Shown piece by piece: positions 30,768 through 46,212 of a stretch of DNA of 64,000 bases. How positions within the stretch are numbered: the stretch's first letter is position 1; each line of letters begins with the position of its first letter. The stretch spans positions 22,230 to 86,229 of the forward strand of contig NZ_JAFHKL010000017.1 in assembly GCF_016937655.1 (NCBI RefSeq), read 5' to 3'. This DNA comes from Chromobacterium alkanivorans (GTDB lineage Bacteria; Pseudomonadota; Gammaproteobacteria; Burkholderiales; Chromobacteriaceae). The position numbers were made by a program, and so were the translations under genes. The notes beneath the pieces were generated by a model that saw only the letters and a list, made by a program, of their open reading frames with translations, was not told where the DNA came from and did not search any database.

Positions 30768-30842
30768 TGGCGTCCCCACGGGGAATCGAACCCCGGCTAC
30801 CGCCGTGAAAGGGCGGTGTTCTAACCGCTAAACTATAGGGAC
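30768..30842 (-). tRNA. tRNA-Glu (UUC), copy 1
   Basis: On the minus strand the gene runs from GTCCCTATAG to GTGGGGACG plus encoded CCA. The T-arm GGGGTTCGAATCCCC and the anticodon arm CCGCCCTTTCACGGCGG are intact, giving anticodon TTC. It is identical by eye to the second copy at 30931-31005. Confidence 0.95.
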
Positions 30843-30850
30843 TTAAATTG

Positions 30851-30927
30851 TGGCGCACCCGGAGCGATTCGAACGCCCGACCCTCTGGTTCGTAGCCAGA
30901 TACTCTATCCAACTGAGCTACGGGTGC
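30851..30927 (-). tRNA. tRNA-Arg (ACG), copy 1
   Basis: On the minus strand the gene runs from GCACCCGTAGCTCAG to GGGTGC plus GCCA with encoded CCA. The anticodon loop CTACGAA gives ACG, and the T-arm GCGTTCGAATCGC is intact. It is identical by eye to the copy at 31017-31093. Confidence 0.95.
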
Positions 30928-30930
30928 TAG

Positions 30931-31005
30931 TGGCGTCCCCACGGGGAATCGAACCCCGGCTACCGCCGTGAAAGGGCGGTGTTCTAACCGCTAAACTATA
31001 GGGAC
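30931..31005 (-). tRNA. tRNA-Glu (UUC), copy 2
   Basis: Same sequence by eye as the copy at 30768-30842. It lies between the two tRNA-Arg genes, so the array is a tandem duplication of an Arg-Glu pair with a period of about 165 bases. Confidence 0.95.
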
Positions 31006-31016
31006 ACTTTAAGTTG

Positions 31017-31093
31017 TGGCGCACCCGGAGCGATTCGAACGCCCGACCCTCTGGTTCGTAGCCAGATACTCTATCCAACTGAGCTACGGGTGC
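31017..31093 (-). tRNA. tRNA-Arg (ACG), copy 2
   Basis: Promoter-proximal tRNA of the array. Acceptor, D, anticodon and T arms are intact, with anticodon ACG and encoded CCA. Confidence 0.95.
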
Positions 31094-31130
31094 GCTGTCT
31101 TGCGAGACGTTGTGTCTTGCGAGAAGCGGA

Positions 31131-31159
31131 ATAATATAGATCCGGCTTTTGAGCGTCAA
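31131..31159 (-). promoter_or_regulatory. Promoter of the tRNA array
   Basis: On the minus strand, TTGACG (31154-31159) and TATTAT (31131-31136) are spaced by exactly 17 bases, 38 bases before the first tRNA-Arg. Both hexamers match 5 of 6 consensus positions. Confidence 0.8.
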
Positions 31160-31282
31160 GCACTTTTGAAAAAAATTTCACATGGCCGCGAGCGGGGGGA
31201 TTCCGGATGTCGCTTCATGCCAACATGCTAAGCTCGATCTTCCGGCCAAAGACCCTACCGGGGCTTTGGTCGTTTATAAGGC

Positions 31283-31558
31283 TCAGGCCAATTCCTGCAT
31301 TTGCATCGTGGTTTGTTGCAAGCGGTGGGCGAAGGGCTCCAGCAGGCAATACACCTGCTCGCATTCCAGCGTGTCGAGATTGGGTAGTTCCAGTATTGCT
31401 GCCAGCGTGCTCAGGGCGCTGCGGACCTGGCCGAGTTCCAGGCTGATCAGGCGGGCATGGTGTTCGAACTGTTGGCAGTACTCGTCGAGTGGGCGTAATG
31501 GCGGGTCATGTAGCAAGTTAGGGTGGGAAAGCCCAAGAGTTTGCTCACGCGAGGTCAC
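31283..31558 (-). pseudogene. DUF1484 gene remnant, 5' end lost
   Basis: The last about 75 codons are closely related to the intact DUF1484 gene at 33540-33869: both end LDTLECEQVYCLLEPFAHRL, then QQTTMQMQELA. Homology stops near 31507. The preceding codons, including MTSREQTLGLSHP, come from a REP-like element at 31518-31596, not from a DUF1484 gene. The copy thus lacks the N-terminal about 35 residues and the leader found at the intact gene. An open frame with a start remains, so a short protein might still be made, but no ribosome site is evident. Confidence 0.65.
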
Positions 31559-31596
31559 ATTTGCCGGGTGGACAAATGAAGACTTGCCTACCCTAA
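31518..31596. repeat. REP-like element, copy 1
   Basis: The 79-base element is flanked by TTAGGGT and ACCCTAA and contains the core GCTCACGCGAGGTCAC, which also occurs in the element at 32139-32218. It replaces the start of the DUF1484 remnant. Confidence 0.6.
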
Positions 31597-31763
31597 AAAC
31601 TGATAGGTTGATTCGATAATAGCTAAATGCGAGGTGAAATCAGATGATTCAACTTAAGCAAAGCTCAGAGTGATCCGGTGAAGATGTCTGTCGTAATATT
31701 TTGCAAAGATCGCAAAAGACTCGAGAGAAAGTTAATCGCCGATATGGATTGGAGTAAGGGAAG

Positions 31764-32069
31764 ATGAGTATGCCCCCTGTTTTGAAAGGAAGAAATGATA
31801 AAGGAGAGGTTGAGTACCATCTCGAGTTTGACCCGGCGTGGGATGGTTTTGACTCGTTTGTCGAATATCTGCAAATATATTGGGAGGCGGAAGTGTCGGA
31901 GTCCAATGATGATATCTATATGCGTAGATGGGTCTTGAGATCGCATGGGGTTCCCATCACAGTTCGTCACGATGGTCAGATTGGGAACTATTTTCTGCGT
32001 GAGGATGGGGTTTTTGATCAGGGGCTGCTGGAGAAAATTGAGCAGGATCTCCTTCGTCGGATGGGCTGA
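31764..32069 (+). CDS. Hypothetical small acidic protein (101 aa)
   Basis: A 101-residue soluble acidic protein rich in Asp, Glu and Trp/Tyr (for example FDPAWDGFDSFVEYLQIYW), with no membrane segment or family I recognise. The start at ATG 31764 has TAAGGGA just upstream. Base composition is clearly lower in G+C than the flanking core genes, suggesting recent transfer. Small acidic proteins in such islands are often immunity proteins against polymorphic toxins; that is a guess from composition and context only. Confidence 0.55.
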   Translation: MSMPPVLKGRNDKGEVEYHLEFDPAWDGFDSFVEYLQIYWEAEVSESNDDIYMRRWVLRSHGVPITVRHDGQIGNYFLREDGVFDQGLLEKIEQDLLRRMG

Positions 32070-32138
32070 TTACGTTTATCACCAATTCCTTGTCTGTAGG
32101 GTAGGTTCTTCTAGAGATTATGCCTACATGTTGGGCAA

Positions 32139-32218
32139 GTAGGGTAGAGCAAGCCGCAGGGCTTGCTCACGCGAGGTCACGTTTGGTGTGTGGGCAAATC
32201 AGGATTTGCCCACCCTAC
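32139..32218. repeat. REP-like element, copy 2
   Basis: An 80-base element with terminal GTAGGGT and ACCCTAC. It contains two perfect hairpins, AGCAAGCC/GGCTTGCT and GGGCAAATC/GATTTGCCC, separated by the core CACGCGAGGTCACG. The paired inverted hairpins resemble a BIME-type REP doublet. Confidence 0.65.
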
Positions 32219-32397
32219 GAACTGCGCTGTATCTGCCTCCAGATGAGTGGGGATATACGTTTGATATGGTGACGGGGACAATGCTTGGTGGTGTTAAAAA
32301 AGGGGGAATAAGAACGTTGCCAGGCAGAGGTGATCAAAAAAGTCTTCACACACAGAATGCGGTAGACTTGTTCAGTAGATATATGCAAGGAAAGTAA
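32188..32397 (+). pseudogene. 3' fragment of an unknown gene (possible toxin tail)
   Basis: The frame from about 32220 to 32397 encodes PPDEWGYTFDMVTGTMLGG, then GVKKGGIRTLPGRGDQKS and a helical end. The first codons lie inside the REP-like element. The fragment ends 1 base before the next gene, which has its own ribosome site (AAGGA at 32388-32392). This looks like the remaining C-terminus of a larger gene whose front was lost at the REP element. A toxin C-terminal region followed by a small gene is a common toxin-immunity layout, but no toxin family was recognised. Confidence 0.4.
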
Positions 32398-32398
32398 T

Positions 32399-32710
32399 AT
32401 GCCGATGCAACTGTTGATATCATCAGATGATGAAGATGAGGTTTGGTTGTTTGAGCGAACTGCTCGGCAGCTGAAAAAGGAGTATGGGCATACTGAGGCA
32501 GAGGCCGTAAACCTTGTGAATGGATATTATAAGAAATTTACTGACCCTGTGTTCTGCTCGTCGTACGACTTGTCCGTGCAAACCGCAGAGTTCTTTCACC
32601 GTGAAGAGTCCTTGTCGATGGCGGATAGAGTTCAGTTCTATGAAGCCATGGGTAATGCGCCAGATGAGCAGGCGTTTATTCAGTGGCAAAGAGCAAGGCG
32701 CCTACGATGA
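32399..32710 (+). CDS. Hypothetical protein (103 aa)
   Basis: A 103-residue soluble protein, acidic at the N-terminus (SSDDEDEVWLFERTARQL) and helical overall, with a basic end. No family is recognised. ATG 32399 begins 1 base after the stop of the upstream fragment and is preceded by AAGGA. The next gene starts 9 bases after its stop, so the three frames appear to be one transcript. G+C is low, as in the rest of this island. The position after a truncated gene would suit an immunity or accessory protein, which is unproven. Confidence 0.55.
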   Translation: MPMQLLISSDDEDEVWLFERTARQLKKEYGHTEAEAVNLVNGYYKKFTDPVFCSSYDLSVQTAEFFHREESLSMADRVQFYEAMGNAPDEQAFIQWQRARRLR

Positions 32711-32719
32711 ATTGGAGCA

Positions 32720-33253
32720 ATGATGGCAGTGTTGATTGAAGGTATCTCGGTGGTAATTCGTTGCCGCTCAATTGCCGAAAAGGCATTCGGAGGTGTTGCT
32801 GAGTTTATGAATGCACTCCCCAATAAAACGCTCCGATCGGATGGAGAGTTGGCCTGCGTGCATTTTATGAATCCGCATGACACTAAAAGTTATGTGGATT
32901 TCTTGAGTGGAAGAGGTCTGGTATATCGAGATGCTGGTGGCGTGCCTGTTGATATAGTGATCGTTGGTCAAAATCGTGGTCCTATGGTTTCTTGTGATTG
33001 GATTGATTTTGGTCACACTGATTGGGATAATAATCCTCGCCAGCCGATTGCAGTTTGTTGTGCACAGCCTACTAAGAATTCTGGCGTAGTGGCTCCGGAG
33101 GGGTGGAGTTACGCAGAGTCTTTAACAGCTAACAGCAGGTTCGTGATGGGAGATGATATTCCACCCAATCTAGAGTTTGTGCAACATGACGACGGTGTAG
33201 ACGTTTTGAGGGATAAGGAGACAGGGCAGAAATTCTTTGTTTCTCGCTCTTGA
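32720..33253 (+). CDS. Hypothetical protein (177 aa)
   Basis: A 177-residue soluble protein with LIEGISVVIRCRSIAEKAFG at the N-terminus and tryptophan-containing middle blocks (SCDWIDFGHTDWDNNPRQP, VVAPEGWSYAE). I do not recognise the family. Start is ATG 32720 or the adjacent ATG 32723, with GGAG just upstream. It is the last gene of the low-G+C group and is followed by a strong terminator at 33258-33284. Its length and codon use support a real gene. Confidence 0.6.
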   Translation: MMAVLIEGISVVIRCRSIAEKAFGGVAEFMNALPNKTLRSDGELACVHFMNPHDTKSYVDFLSGRGLVYRDAGGVPVDIVIVGQNRGPMVSCDWIDFGHTDWDNNPRQPIAVCCAQPTKNSGVVAPEGWSYAESLTANSRFVMGDDIPPNLEFVQHDDGVDVLRDKETGQKFFVSRS

Positions 33254-33257
33254 GGTC

Positions 33258-33284
33258 AAGGCCGCATATGCGGCCTTTTATTTT
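33258..33284 (+). terminator. Terminator after the low-G+C gene group
   Basis: AAGGCCGCAT and ATGCGGCCTT form a perfect 10-base-pair palindrome followed by TTATTTT, directly after the stop at 33253. Confidence 0.9.
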
Positions 33285-33539
33285 GGGAGGTCTGTGCCAA
33301 GGTTGGATGAAACAGCTCTCAGCCTAGGGTGTCAGTGAAGCAAGTAGATGCCATCTTGTCAGTTAACTGTTTTTTGCATAATCCGCTTGGTATGACTTCT
33401 GGTTTTTCAACAAGTAGCGTGGCTAATCCACAAGGCTTGTCCACGCGGCACCTTGGCAACACTGCCTTTAGACGCATCGCAGCTTAAAGCCCAAGCCTCT
33501 CCCCAAAGCCCCATCCGGGGCTTTGGTCGTTTATAAGGC
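33285..33539. other. Intergenic stretch with DUF1484 downstream hairpin
   Basis: No gene is visible. CCAAAGCCCC (33503-33512) and GGGGCTTTGG (33517-33526) form a strong 10-base-pair hairpin just past the DUF1484 stop. The right arm, GGGGCTTTGG, is also present after the truncated copy near 31260, showing that this 3' flank was duplicated with the gene. Confidence 0.5.
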
Positions 33540-33869
33540 TCAGGCCAGTTCCTGCATTTGCATCGTAGTCTGTTGCAAGCGGTGGGCGAAGGGTTCCAGC
33601 AGGCAATACACCTGCTCGCATTCCAGCGTGTCTAGCTTGGATTGCTCCAGCATCGCCGCCAGCGCCGACAAGGCGGTGCTGACTTGATTGAATTCCAGGC
33701 TGAGCAGATGAAGGCTGTGATCGAAGTGTTCGCAGTACTCGTCGAGTTGCCGCAATAGCGGGTCAATGGGGTGGAGCGTGGCGTCCTGCTGACGCAAGCT
33801 TTTCAGCTGGAGCAGCAAGGTGGATAGCGATGGGATGTGGTGGGAATGGGATTGAACGGGGCTAGTCAT
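33540..33869 (-). CDS. DUF1484 family protein (109 aa)
   Basis: A 109-residue helical, probably soluble protein; the C-terminal half (LDEYCEHFDHSLHLLSLEFN and LDTLECEQVYCLLEPFAHRL) matches the truncated copy at 31283. DUF1484 is a family of unknown function that I recall as multi-copy in Chromobacterium. The start ATG at 33869 overlaps the stop of an upstream small gene (ATGA), and the ribosome site AAGGAG lies inside CAGTAAGG at 33880-33887. That segment is complementary to an upstream element, so translation may be controlled by the leader RNA. Confidence 0.7.
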   Translation of the reverse strand: MTSPVQSHSHHIPSLSTLLLQLKSLRQQDATLHPIDPLLRQLDEYCEHFDHSLHLLSLEFNQVSTALSALAAMLEQSKLDTLECEQVYCLLEPFAHRLQQTTMQMQELA

Positions 33870-34159
33870 GGTGATGACTCCTTACTGAGCATTAAACCTG
33901 CCCCTTCGCTGCCAAGCGTGGAGACAGGCGCGTGGCAGGGTTGGCAGACCGGCAGTAAGGACCCGGCGCGTGCAAGCACGCCCCCACCACGGCCAGCCTT
34001 AGCGTAAGACTTACCCTGTGGTGTGCAACGGACGTAAAAATGCCGCGTGCGGCGGCTGTCCGCCTTACTGGTTCGGGCTGCCAAGCCCGGTGCTGAAGTA
34101 CAGCACGGCGGGATTATCACGCGCCTGCGGCGGGGTGGCAAGGGGCGGGCGTCTGCCAT
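33866..34159 (-). CDS. Ash-like leader protein overlapping an antisense-type RNA region
   Basis: A 97-residue, basic, Gly/Pro/Cys-rich frame. Its C-terminal half, AKAGRGGGVLARAGSLLPVC followed by QPCHAPVSTLGSEGAG, resembles by eye the phage Ash family (small proteins encoded over the P4 immunity region). It ends with TGA overlapping the DUF1484 ATG, as in translationally coupled pairs. The frame also covers three strong RNA hairpins, so it may be translated only weakly or may merely overlap a regulatory RNA. No ribosome site is clear at its proposed start. Confidence 0.35.
   Translation of the reverse strand: MADARPLPPRRRRVIIPPCCTSAPGLAARTSKADSRRTRHFYVRCTPQGKSYAKAGRGGGVLARAGSLLPVCQPCHAPVSTLGSEGAGLMLSKESSP
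33880..34106 (-). ncRNA. Candidate P4-CI/P1-C4-like antisense leader RNA of DUF1484
   Basis: On the minus strand three hairpins follow one another: GTGCTG/CAGCAC (34090-34106), CGGGCT/AGCCCG (34074-34089) and GGCGG/CCGCC (34051-34064). The 8-base element CAGTAAGG occurs at 34063-34070 and again at the DUF1484 ribosome site (33880-33887). Its exact complement CCTTACTG lies between them at 33953-33960. One element complementary to both an upstream and a ribosome-site copy is the layout of P4 seqA/seqB/seqC immunity. Family membership was not tested. Confidence 0.4.
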
Positions 34160-34165
34160 GGAGGC

Positions 34166-34203
34166 GACGCGAGGCCGGGCGTGTTTGCGCTCGGCCTCGC
34201 GTC
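34166..34203. other. Perfect 12-base-pair hairpin after the type II thioesterase gene
   Basis: GACGCGAGGCCG (34166-34177) and CGGCCTCGCGTC (34192-34203) are perfect inverted repeats with a 14-base loop, 13 bases past the thioesterase stop. There is no T-run on either strand. It may stabilise the 3' end of the NRPS1 transcript or act as a weak terminator. Confidence 0.5.
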
Positions 34204-34216
34204 GGACGACTGCGGT

Positions 34217-34996
34217 TCAGGCGGGTTCCGGCATGGCGGCGGCGGGGCTGGACAGCGCGTCGGCGAGTTCGCTGTTGAGATGGGCGAGCACGGCGTCCCG
34301 GGCGCTGGCGATGAAGAAGTGGTCGCCGTCGAACCAGTGGACGCGCGAGGGCGAGGCGGTTTCCCGCTGCCAGCCCTCGGTTTGCTCCGGCAGGCGTTGA
34401 CGGTCGCCGCGGCCGGCCAGCACGGTGATGGGCAGGCTCAGCGGCGGGGCCGGCTGGTAACTATAGGTTTCCACCAGTTCGAAGTCGGTGCGCAGCGTGG
34501 GCAACAGCAGGTCCATCATTTCCCGGTTGGCCAGGATTTCCGCCGGGGTGCCGTTGTAGTCGCGCAGCGCGTCGATGAAGCCGTCGTTGTCCATCCGGTG
34601 CAGCATGCGCGGCGGCTGGCGGTGTTGCGGCGCGTCGCAGCCGGACACGATCAGCCTTTGCGGCAGCGGCCGGCCCTGGGCGCGCAGCAGCCGCGTCAGT
34701 TCGAAGGCGATCAGCCCGCCCATGCTGTGGCCGAAGAAGGCGAAGGGCAGCGGGTCGTCCAAGGGCAGTTCCCGCGCCAGCGCTTCCACCAGCGGCGGCA
34801 GCGCCTTGAAGCCGGCCTCGCGGAAGCGGGCGGCGCGGCCGGGCAGTTGCGCGGCGCAGACTTCCACTTCGGCAGGCAGCTTGCCTTGCCAGCCGGCATA
34901 GGCGCCGGCGTGGCCGCCGGCGTAGGGAAAGCAGTACAGGCGCAGCCGCGGCGGCTGGCTGCAGGGCTGGCGCTGGAGCCAGGGTGAGGGGTGCAT
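34217..34996 (-). CDS. Type II thioesterase (NRPS proofreading)
   Basis: A 259-residue alpha/beta hydrolase. The N-terminal RLYCFPYAGGHAGAYAGW is typical of GrsT-type enzymes, the nucleophile elbow is FFGHSMGGLIAFEL (Ser about residue 92), and the catalytic His lies in WFDGDHFFI (about 231). An Asp in LAGRGDRQ (about 203) completes the triad. Such enzymes hydrolyse wrongly loaded thioesters from NRPS carrier domains. The gene starts 4 bases after the MFS exporter stop, as the last gene of the NRPS1 unit. Confidence 0.9.
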   Translation of the reverse strand: MHPSPWLQRQPCSQPPRLRLYCFPYAGGHAGAYAGWQGKLPAEVEVCAAQLPGRAARFREAGFKALPPLVEALARELPLDDPLPFAFFGHSMGGLIAFELTRLLRAQGRPLPQRLIVSGCDAPQHRQPPRMLHRMDNDGFIDALRDYNGTPAEILANREMMDLLLPTLRTDFELVETYSYQPAPPLSLPITVLAGRGDRQRLPEQTEGWQRETASPSRVHWFDGDHFFIASARDAVLAHLNSELADALSSPAAAMPEPA

Positions 34997-35000
34997 CGAT

Positions 35001-36312
35001 TCAGTCTCCGGTTTGCAGGGAAGGGCTGGGGCGGAGGTCCGCCGCGCCGGGGCCGTCGGGCGCGCCGATGGCGCGCAGCCGGGGGCTGCACAGCGCCAGC
35101 ACGGCGACGCCGATCAGCAGCAGGCCGGCGCCGACGAACAAGGTGCGCACCGGCGCCGAGGCCAGGCTGACGCCGGCCAGCGTGGTGGACAAGGGCGTGA
35201 CCGCCGCCATCATGAACATCAAGAAACTCATTACCCGGCCGCGCATTTCCGCCGGGATGCGGGCCTGGATCCAGGCCATCAGCCGGACTTGCACCAGGCC
35301 GCCCAACAGGCCGATCAGGAACATCATCGCGCAACTGGCGGCAAACGCAAGGGACAGGCCCAAGACTATGATCAGCGCGCCCATCAGCGCGTCGGCGCAG
35401 AACACCATCCATCCCAGCCGGCCCAGGGCCTTGGGCGGCAGCAGGCCGAGCACGGCCATGCCCAGCAGGCTGCCGGCGCCTTGCGCGGACAGCAGGGTGC
35501 CGAAGTGGCCGGCGTCCAGGCCCATCGCGTTCTTGACCAGCAGCGGCAGGCCGATCTGGATCGGGCCGGCGGTCAGGAAGGCGATCACCGCCCAGTAGAA
35601 GAACAGCGCGCGCAGGGTGGCGTCGCCCCAGGTCCAGGCGGCGCCGCGGCGGATGGCGCGCAGGATGCCGGCGGCGGACTGCGCCGATTGCGCCGGCGCG
35701 GCGACGACGCGCGGCCGCAGCCGGCTGAGCATCAGGCCGGCGCTCAGGAAGCAGGCGGCGCCCAGCAGGAAGGCGAGGCTGAGGCCGCCGCCGGCGCGGA
35801 CGCCGGGCAGGGCGATCAGCGCGCCGGCCAGCATGGGGCCGGTCAGCAGGGTGAGCTGGTTGACCGCCATGAACACGGAGTTGGCCTGTTGCAGCTTTTC
35901 TTCCGGCACGGTGTTGGGCAGCAGCGCGGCGGCCGACGGCCCGGTGAAGGCGGCGACCACGCCCATCGCCGCGGCGAAGGGGTAGAGCCAGGCCAGCGGC
36001 AGCCCGCCGCGGTAGGCGGCGTAGCCGAGCAAGGCCAGCAGCGCCGCGCAGCATAGCAGCGAGCACTGGAACACCCGCCGCGGCGAGTGCCGGTCCGCCA
36101 CCGCGCCGCCGACGATGATGAACACCGCGCGCGGCAATTCCATGGCGGTGACGATCAGGCCGAGGGCGAGGCCGTCGCCGCCCCGTTGCAGCACCAGCCA
36201 GGGCAGGGCGATCAGCGCGGTCTGCTGGCCCAGGATGGCGCAGAACCAGGCGGCGGTGAGCCAGAGAAAGCGCCGGTCGCGCCAGAGCGCGGGCTGGGCG
36301 GCGGGCATGGGC

Positions 36313-36320
<8 letters not shown>
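35001..36320 (-). CDS. MFS exporter (EntS-like)
   Basis: A 439-residue major facilitator with about 12 membrane helices. The loop GGAVADRHSPRRVF after helix 2 is the MFS motif A variant found in EntS/TetV-like exporters, and GFNA-type antiporter features are absent. In NRPS clusters such proteins export the finished peptide or siderophore to the periplasm. Its start overlaps the NRPS1 stop by 8 bases and its stop lies 4 bases before the thioesterase gene, so it is coupled to both. Substrate is inferred from context. Confidence 0.85.
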
Positions 36321-44772
<8,452 letters not shown>

Positions 44773-45157
44773 TTCAATGGCTTTCCAGGTAAGGTGTTGT
44801 CGGCGCCCATCAGGCTGCGCGTCTATCGCGCCTGATTTGATTTCGATTATTTTTTTCGGTCTGTAAAAATATTCAATTTGTGCGGTATATTCTTTGGCGG
44901 GTTTGTGGGTCGGTATTCTCCGATTTAAACAATTCCAATTAGAACCTGTTTGCGATCTGCTGCGCGTCGGCGATACGGCGTTGAAAACACCTTCGAAATG
45001 CTCATGTACCACTCGTACATTCCGCTTTCTCAGCTGTTTTCGCCTTGTCTCGCTCTAGCTCGCGAGATCGTAAACACGTTCTTCGCAATGTTTTGATTGG
45101 GTAAATTAATTTATTTGAAAACTGTCTTAATTTTCTAGCGACGGCATGGAGGTGGAT
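44773..45157. other. Divergent control region of NRPS1 and mbtH
   Basis: Positions 44830-44940 are strikingly AT-rich for this genome and are the likely NRPS1 promoter region. A MITE-like repeat occupies 44941-45082. The remaining 75 bases before mbtH are again AT-rich (for example TTAATTTATTTGAAAAC). No convincing -35/-10 pair or Fur box was found. Confidence 0.5.
44941..45082. repeat. MITE-like repeat, copy C (142 bp)
   Basis: The ends AGAACCTGTTTGCGATCT and AGATCGTAAACACGTTCT are inverted repeats with 16 of 18 matches. Length equals copy B. It separates the NRPS1 upstream region from mbtH. Confidence 0.8.
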
Positions 45158-45391
45158 ATGACGCAGGACGCAATCAGCGAAACCCAATACATCGTGGTGG
45201 TCAATCATGAGGAACAATATTCGATATGGCCGGAATATCGCGAAATTCCCGCCGGCTGGCGTTCGCTTGGCGTCAGCGGCGGAGAACAGCAGTGTCTGGA
45301 CTATATTGAAAAGAACTGGACGGATATGCGCCCGTTGAGCCTGAGGCAATTCATGCAGGAAAATCAAACGGCTTCCCCTTCCGATAATTAA
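45158..45391 (+). CDS. MbtH-family NRPS accessory protein
   Basis: A 77-residue protein with the complete MbtH signature: [21 protein letters not shown] at the GWRSLGVSG turn, [18 protein letters not shown]. MbtH proteins bind A domains and improve their folding and adenylation. The start is ATG 45158 because GGAGGT lies at 45148-45153; the ATG at 45146 would overlap that site. Unusually for NRPS loci it is on the opposite strand, between the two NRPS transcription units. A hairpin with T-run shared with the glycosyltransferase gene follows. Confidence 0.93.
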   Translation: MTQDAISETQYIVVVNHEEQYSIWPEYREIPAGWRSLGVSGGEQQCLDYIEKNWTDMRPLSLRQFMQENQTASPSDN

Positions 45392-45412
45392 TGGTTTTTA
45401 TGTATTGTTTTT

Positions 45413-45437
45413 AAAGTCGCCGCATTGCGGCGACTTT
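45413..45437. terminator. Bidirectional terminator between mbtH and the GT32 gene
   Basis: AAAGTCGCCGC and GCGGCGACTTT pair around ATT, with T-runs on both strands. It separates the converging mbtH and glycosyltransferase genes. Confidence 0.9.
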
Positions 45438-45438
45438 T

Positions 45439-46212
45439 TCATTGCAAGGGCAGCCGCCGCGTCAGCCAGGGCAGCAACAGCCGGTTCAACCGGGACAGCA
45501 GCCGGTGGCGCAGGCCCAGCCAGTTGAGGTCCATGTGATGGCGGGCGTAGCCGCCGTCGGGGTCGTCGGCCGGCGGCCAGGAACTGCCGTCCGGCGTGGG
45601 CGAGCCGGGCTCGAAGTAATAGCCGGGGCAGCACAGGGTGGTGACGTCGTCCAGGCAGCCGCTTTGCTGCACGCACCAGGTGAAGAAGCGCGGCCCCACG
45701 GTGACGGCGGTGCGCATCGCCGGCGATTCGCGCAGCCTGGCCGGCATCGCCGGGTCCAGCGGCGCGGACTGGCCGGCCGCCAGCCGGTTCAGCACGGTGT
45801 CCCACAAGGGGTGGCCGGGCGCGCTGCCTATCAGCGCGTTGTTGAAGCCGTGGGTGCGCGACAGGATCAGTCGCCGTCCCGGCAGCAGCGGGTCTATCGG
45901 CCGCAGGTTTTCGATGTCCATGTCGATGTAGAAGCCGCCGTGCAGCGCCAGGAACAGATAGCGCGCGGCGTCTATGCGCTGGATGTCGCGCTCGAAACCC
46001 GCGTAGCGGGCGGCGAACCACGGGTAGTGCTCGTCGACCAGCGCCTGCATGCCGGGCGCGTCCCAGAACACGAACTCCCAGTCCGGATGCCGCCGCATCC
46101 AGGCGTCGCGGTAGCGGCGGTATTTGTCCGGCAGCGCGGCGGCGCCCTGGTACCAGATCTGATGGATGCGGCGGGGAATGCCCGCCGCCGGGGTGGCGAG
46201 TGTCGGGTTCAC
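45439..46212 (-). CDS. GT32-type glycosyltransferase (sugar-binding DXD region)
   Basis: A 257-residue protein. IPRRIHQIWYQGAAALPDKY at about residues 12-31 and ARYLFLALHGGFYIDMDIEN (about 91-110, containing the DxD motif) are the marks of the Gly_transf_sug/GT32 group, as in OCH1-like and capsular enzymes. The GTG start at 46212 overlaps the SDR stop (GTGA), so it is translated with the NRPS operon. No signal or membrane helix is seen, so it should act in the cytoplasm. It may glycosylate the peptide, for example at Thr or Tyr; this rests on gene linkage. A longer in-frame reading runs into the SDR gene and is rejected. Confidence 0.8.
   Translation of the reverse strand: MNPTLATPAAGIPRRIHQIWYQGAAALPDKYRRYRDAWMRRHPDWEFVFWDAPGMQALVDEHYPWFAARYAGFERDIQRIDAARYLFLALHGGFYIDMDIENLRPIDPLLPGRRLILSRTHGFNNALIGSAPGHPLWDTVLNRLAAGQSAPLDPAMPARLRESPAMRTAVTVGPRFFTWCVQQSGCLDDVTTLCCPGYYFEPGSPTPDGSSWPPADDPDGGYARHHMDLNWLGLRHRLLSRLNRLLLPWLTRRLPLQ

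Noticed and set aside
30622..30831. Small frames over the tRNA region (also 30736-30942 and 30905-31159)
   Set aside because: They are translations of tRNA genes and their spacers.
31490..32220. CRISPR array
   Set aside because: The repeated blocks are only two REP-like elements 540 bases apart, without regular spacers or cas genes.
44773..45012. N-terminal extension of NRPS1 to 45012
   Set aside because: The extension translates the AT-rich control region and a MITE-like repeat. The C-domain homology and a sensible start begin at 44772.
45002..45367. Minus-strand frame of 121 residues opposite mbtH
   Set aside because: It is partly the repeat element and partly the complement of mbtH, which has a clear family signature and ribosome site.
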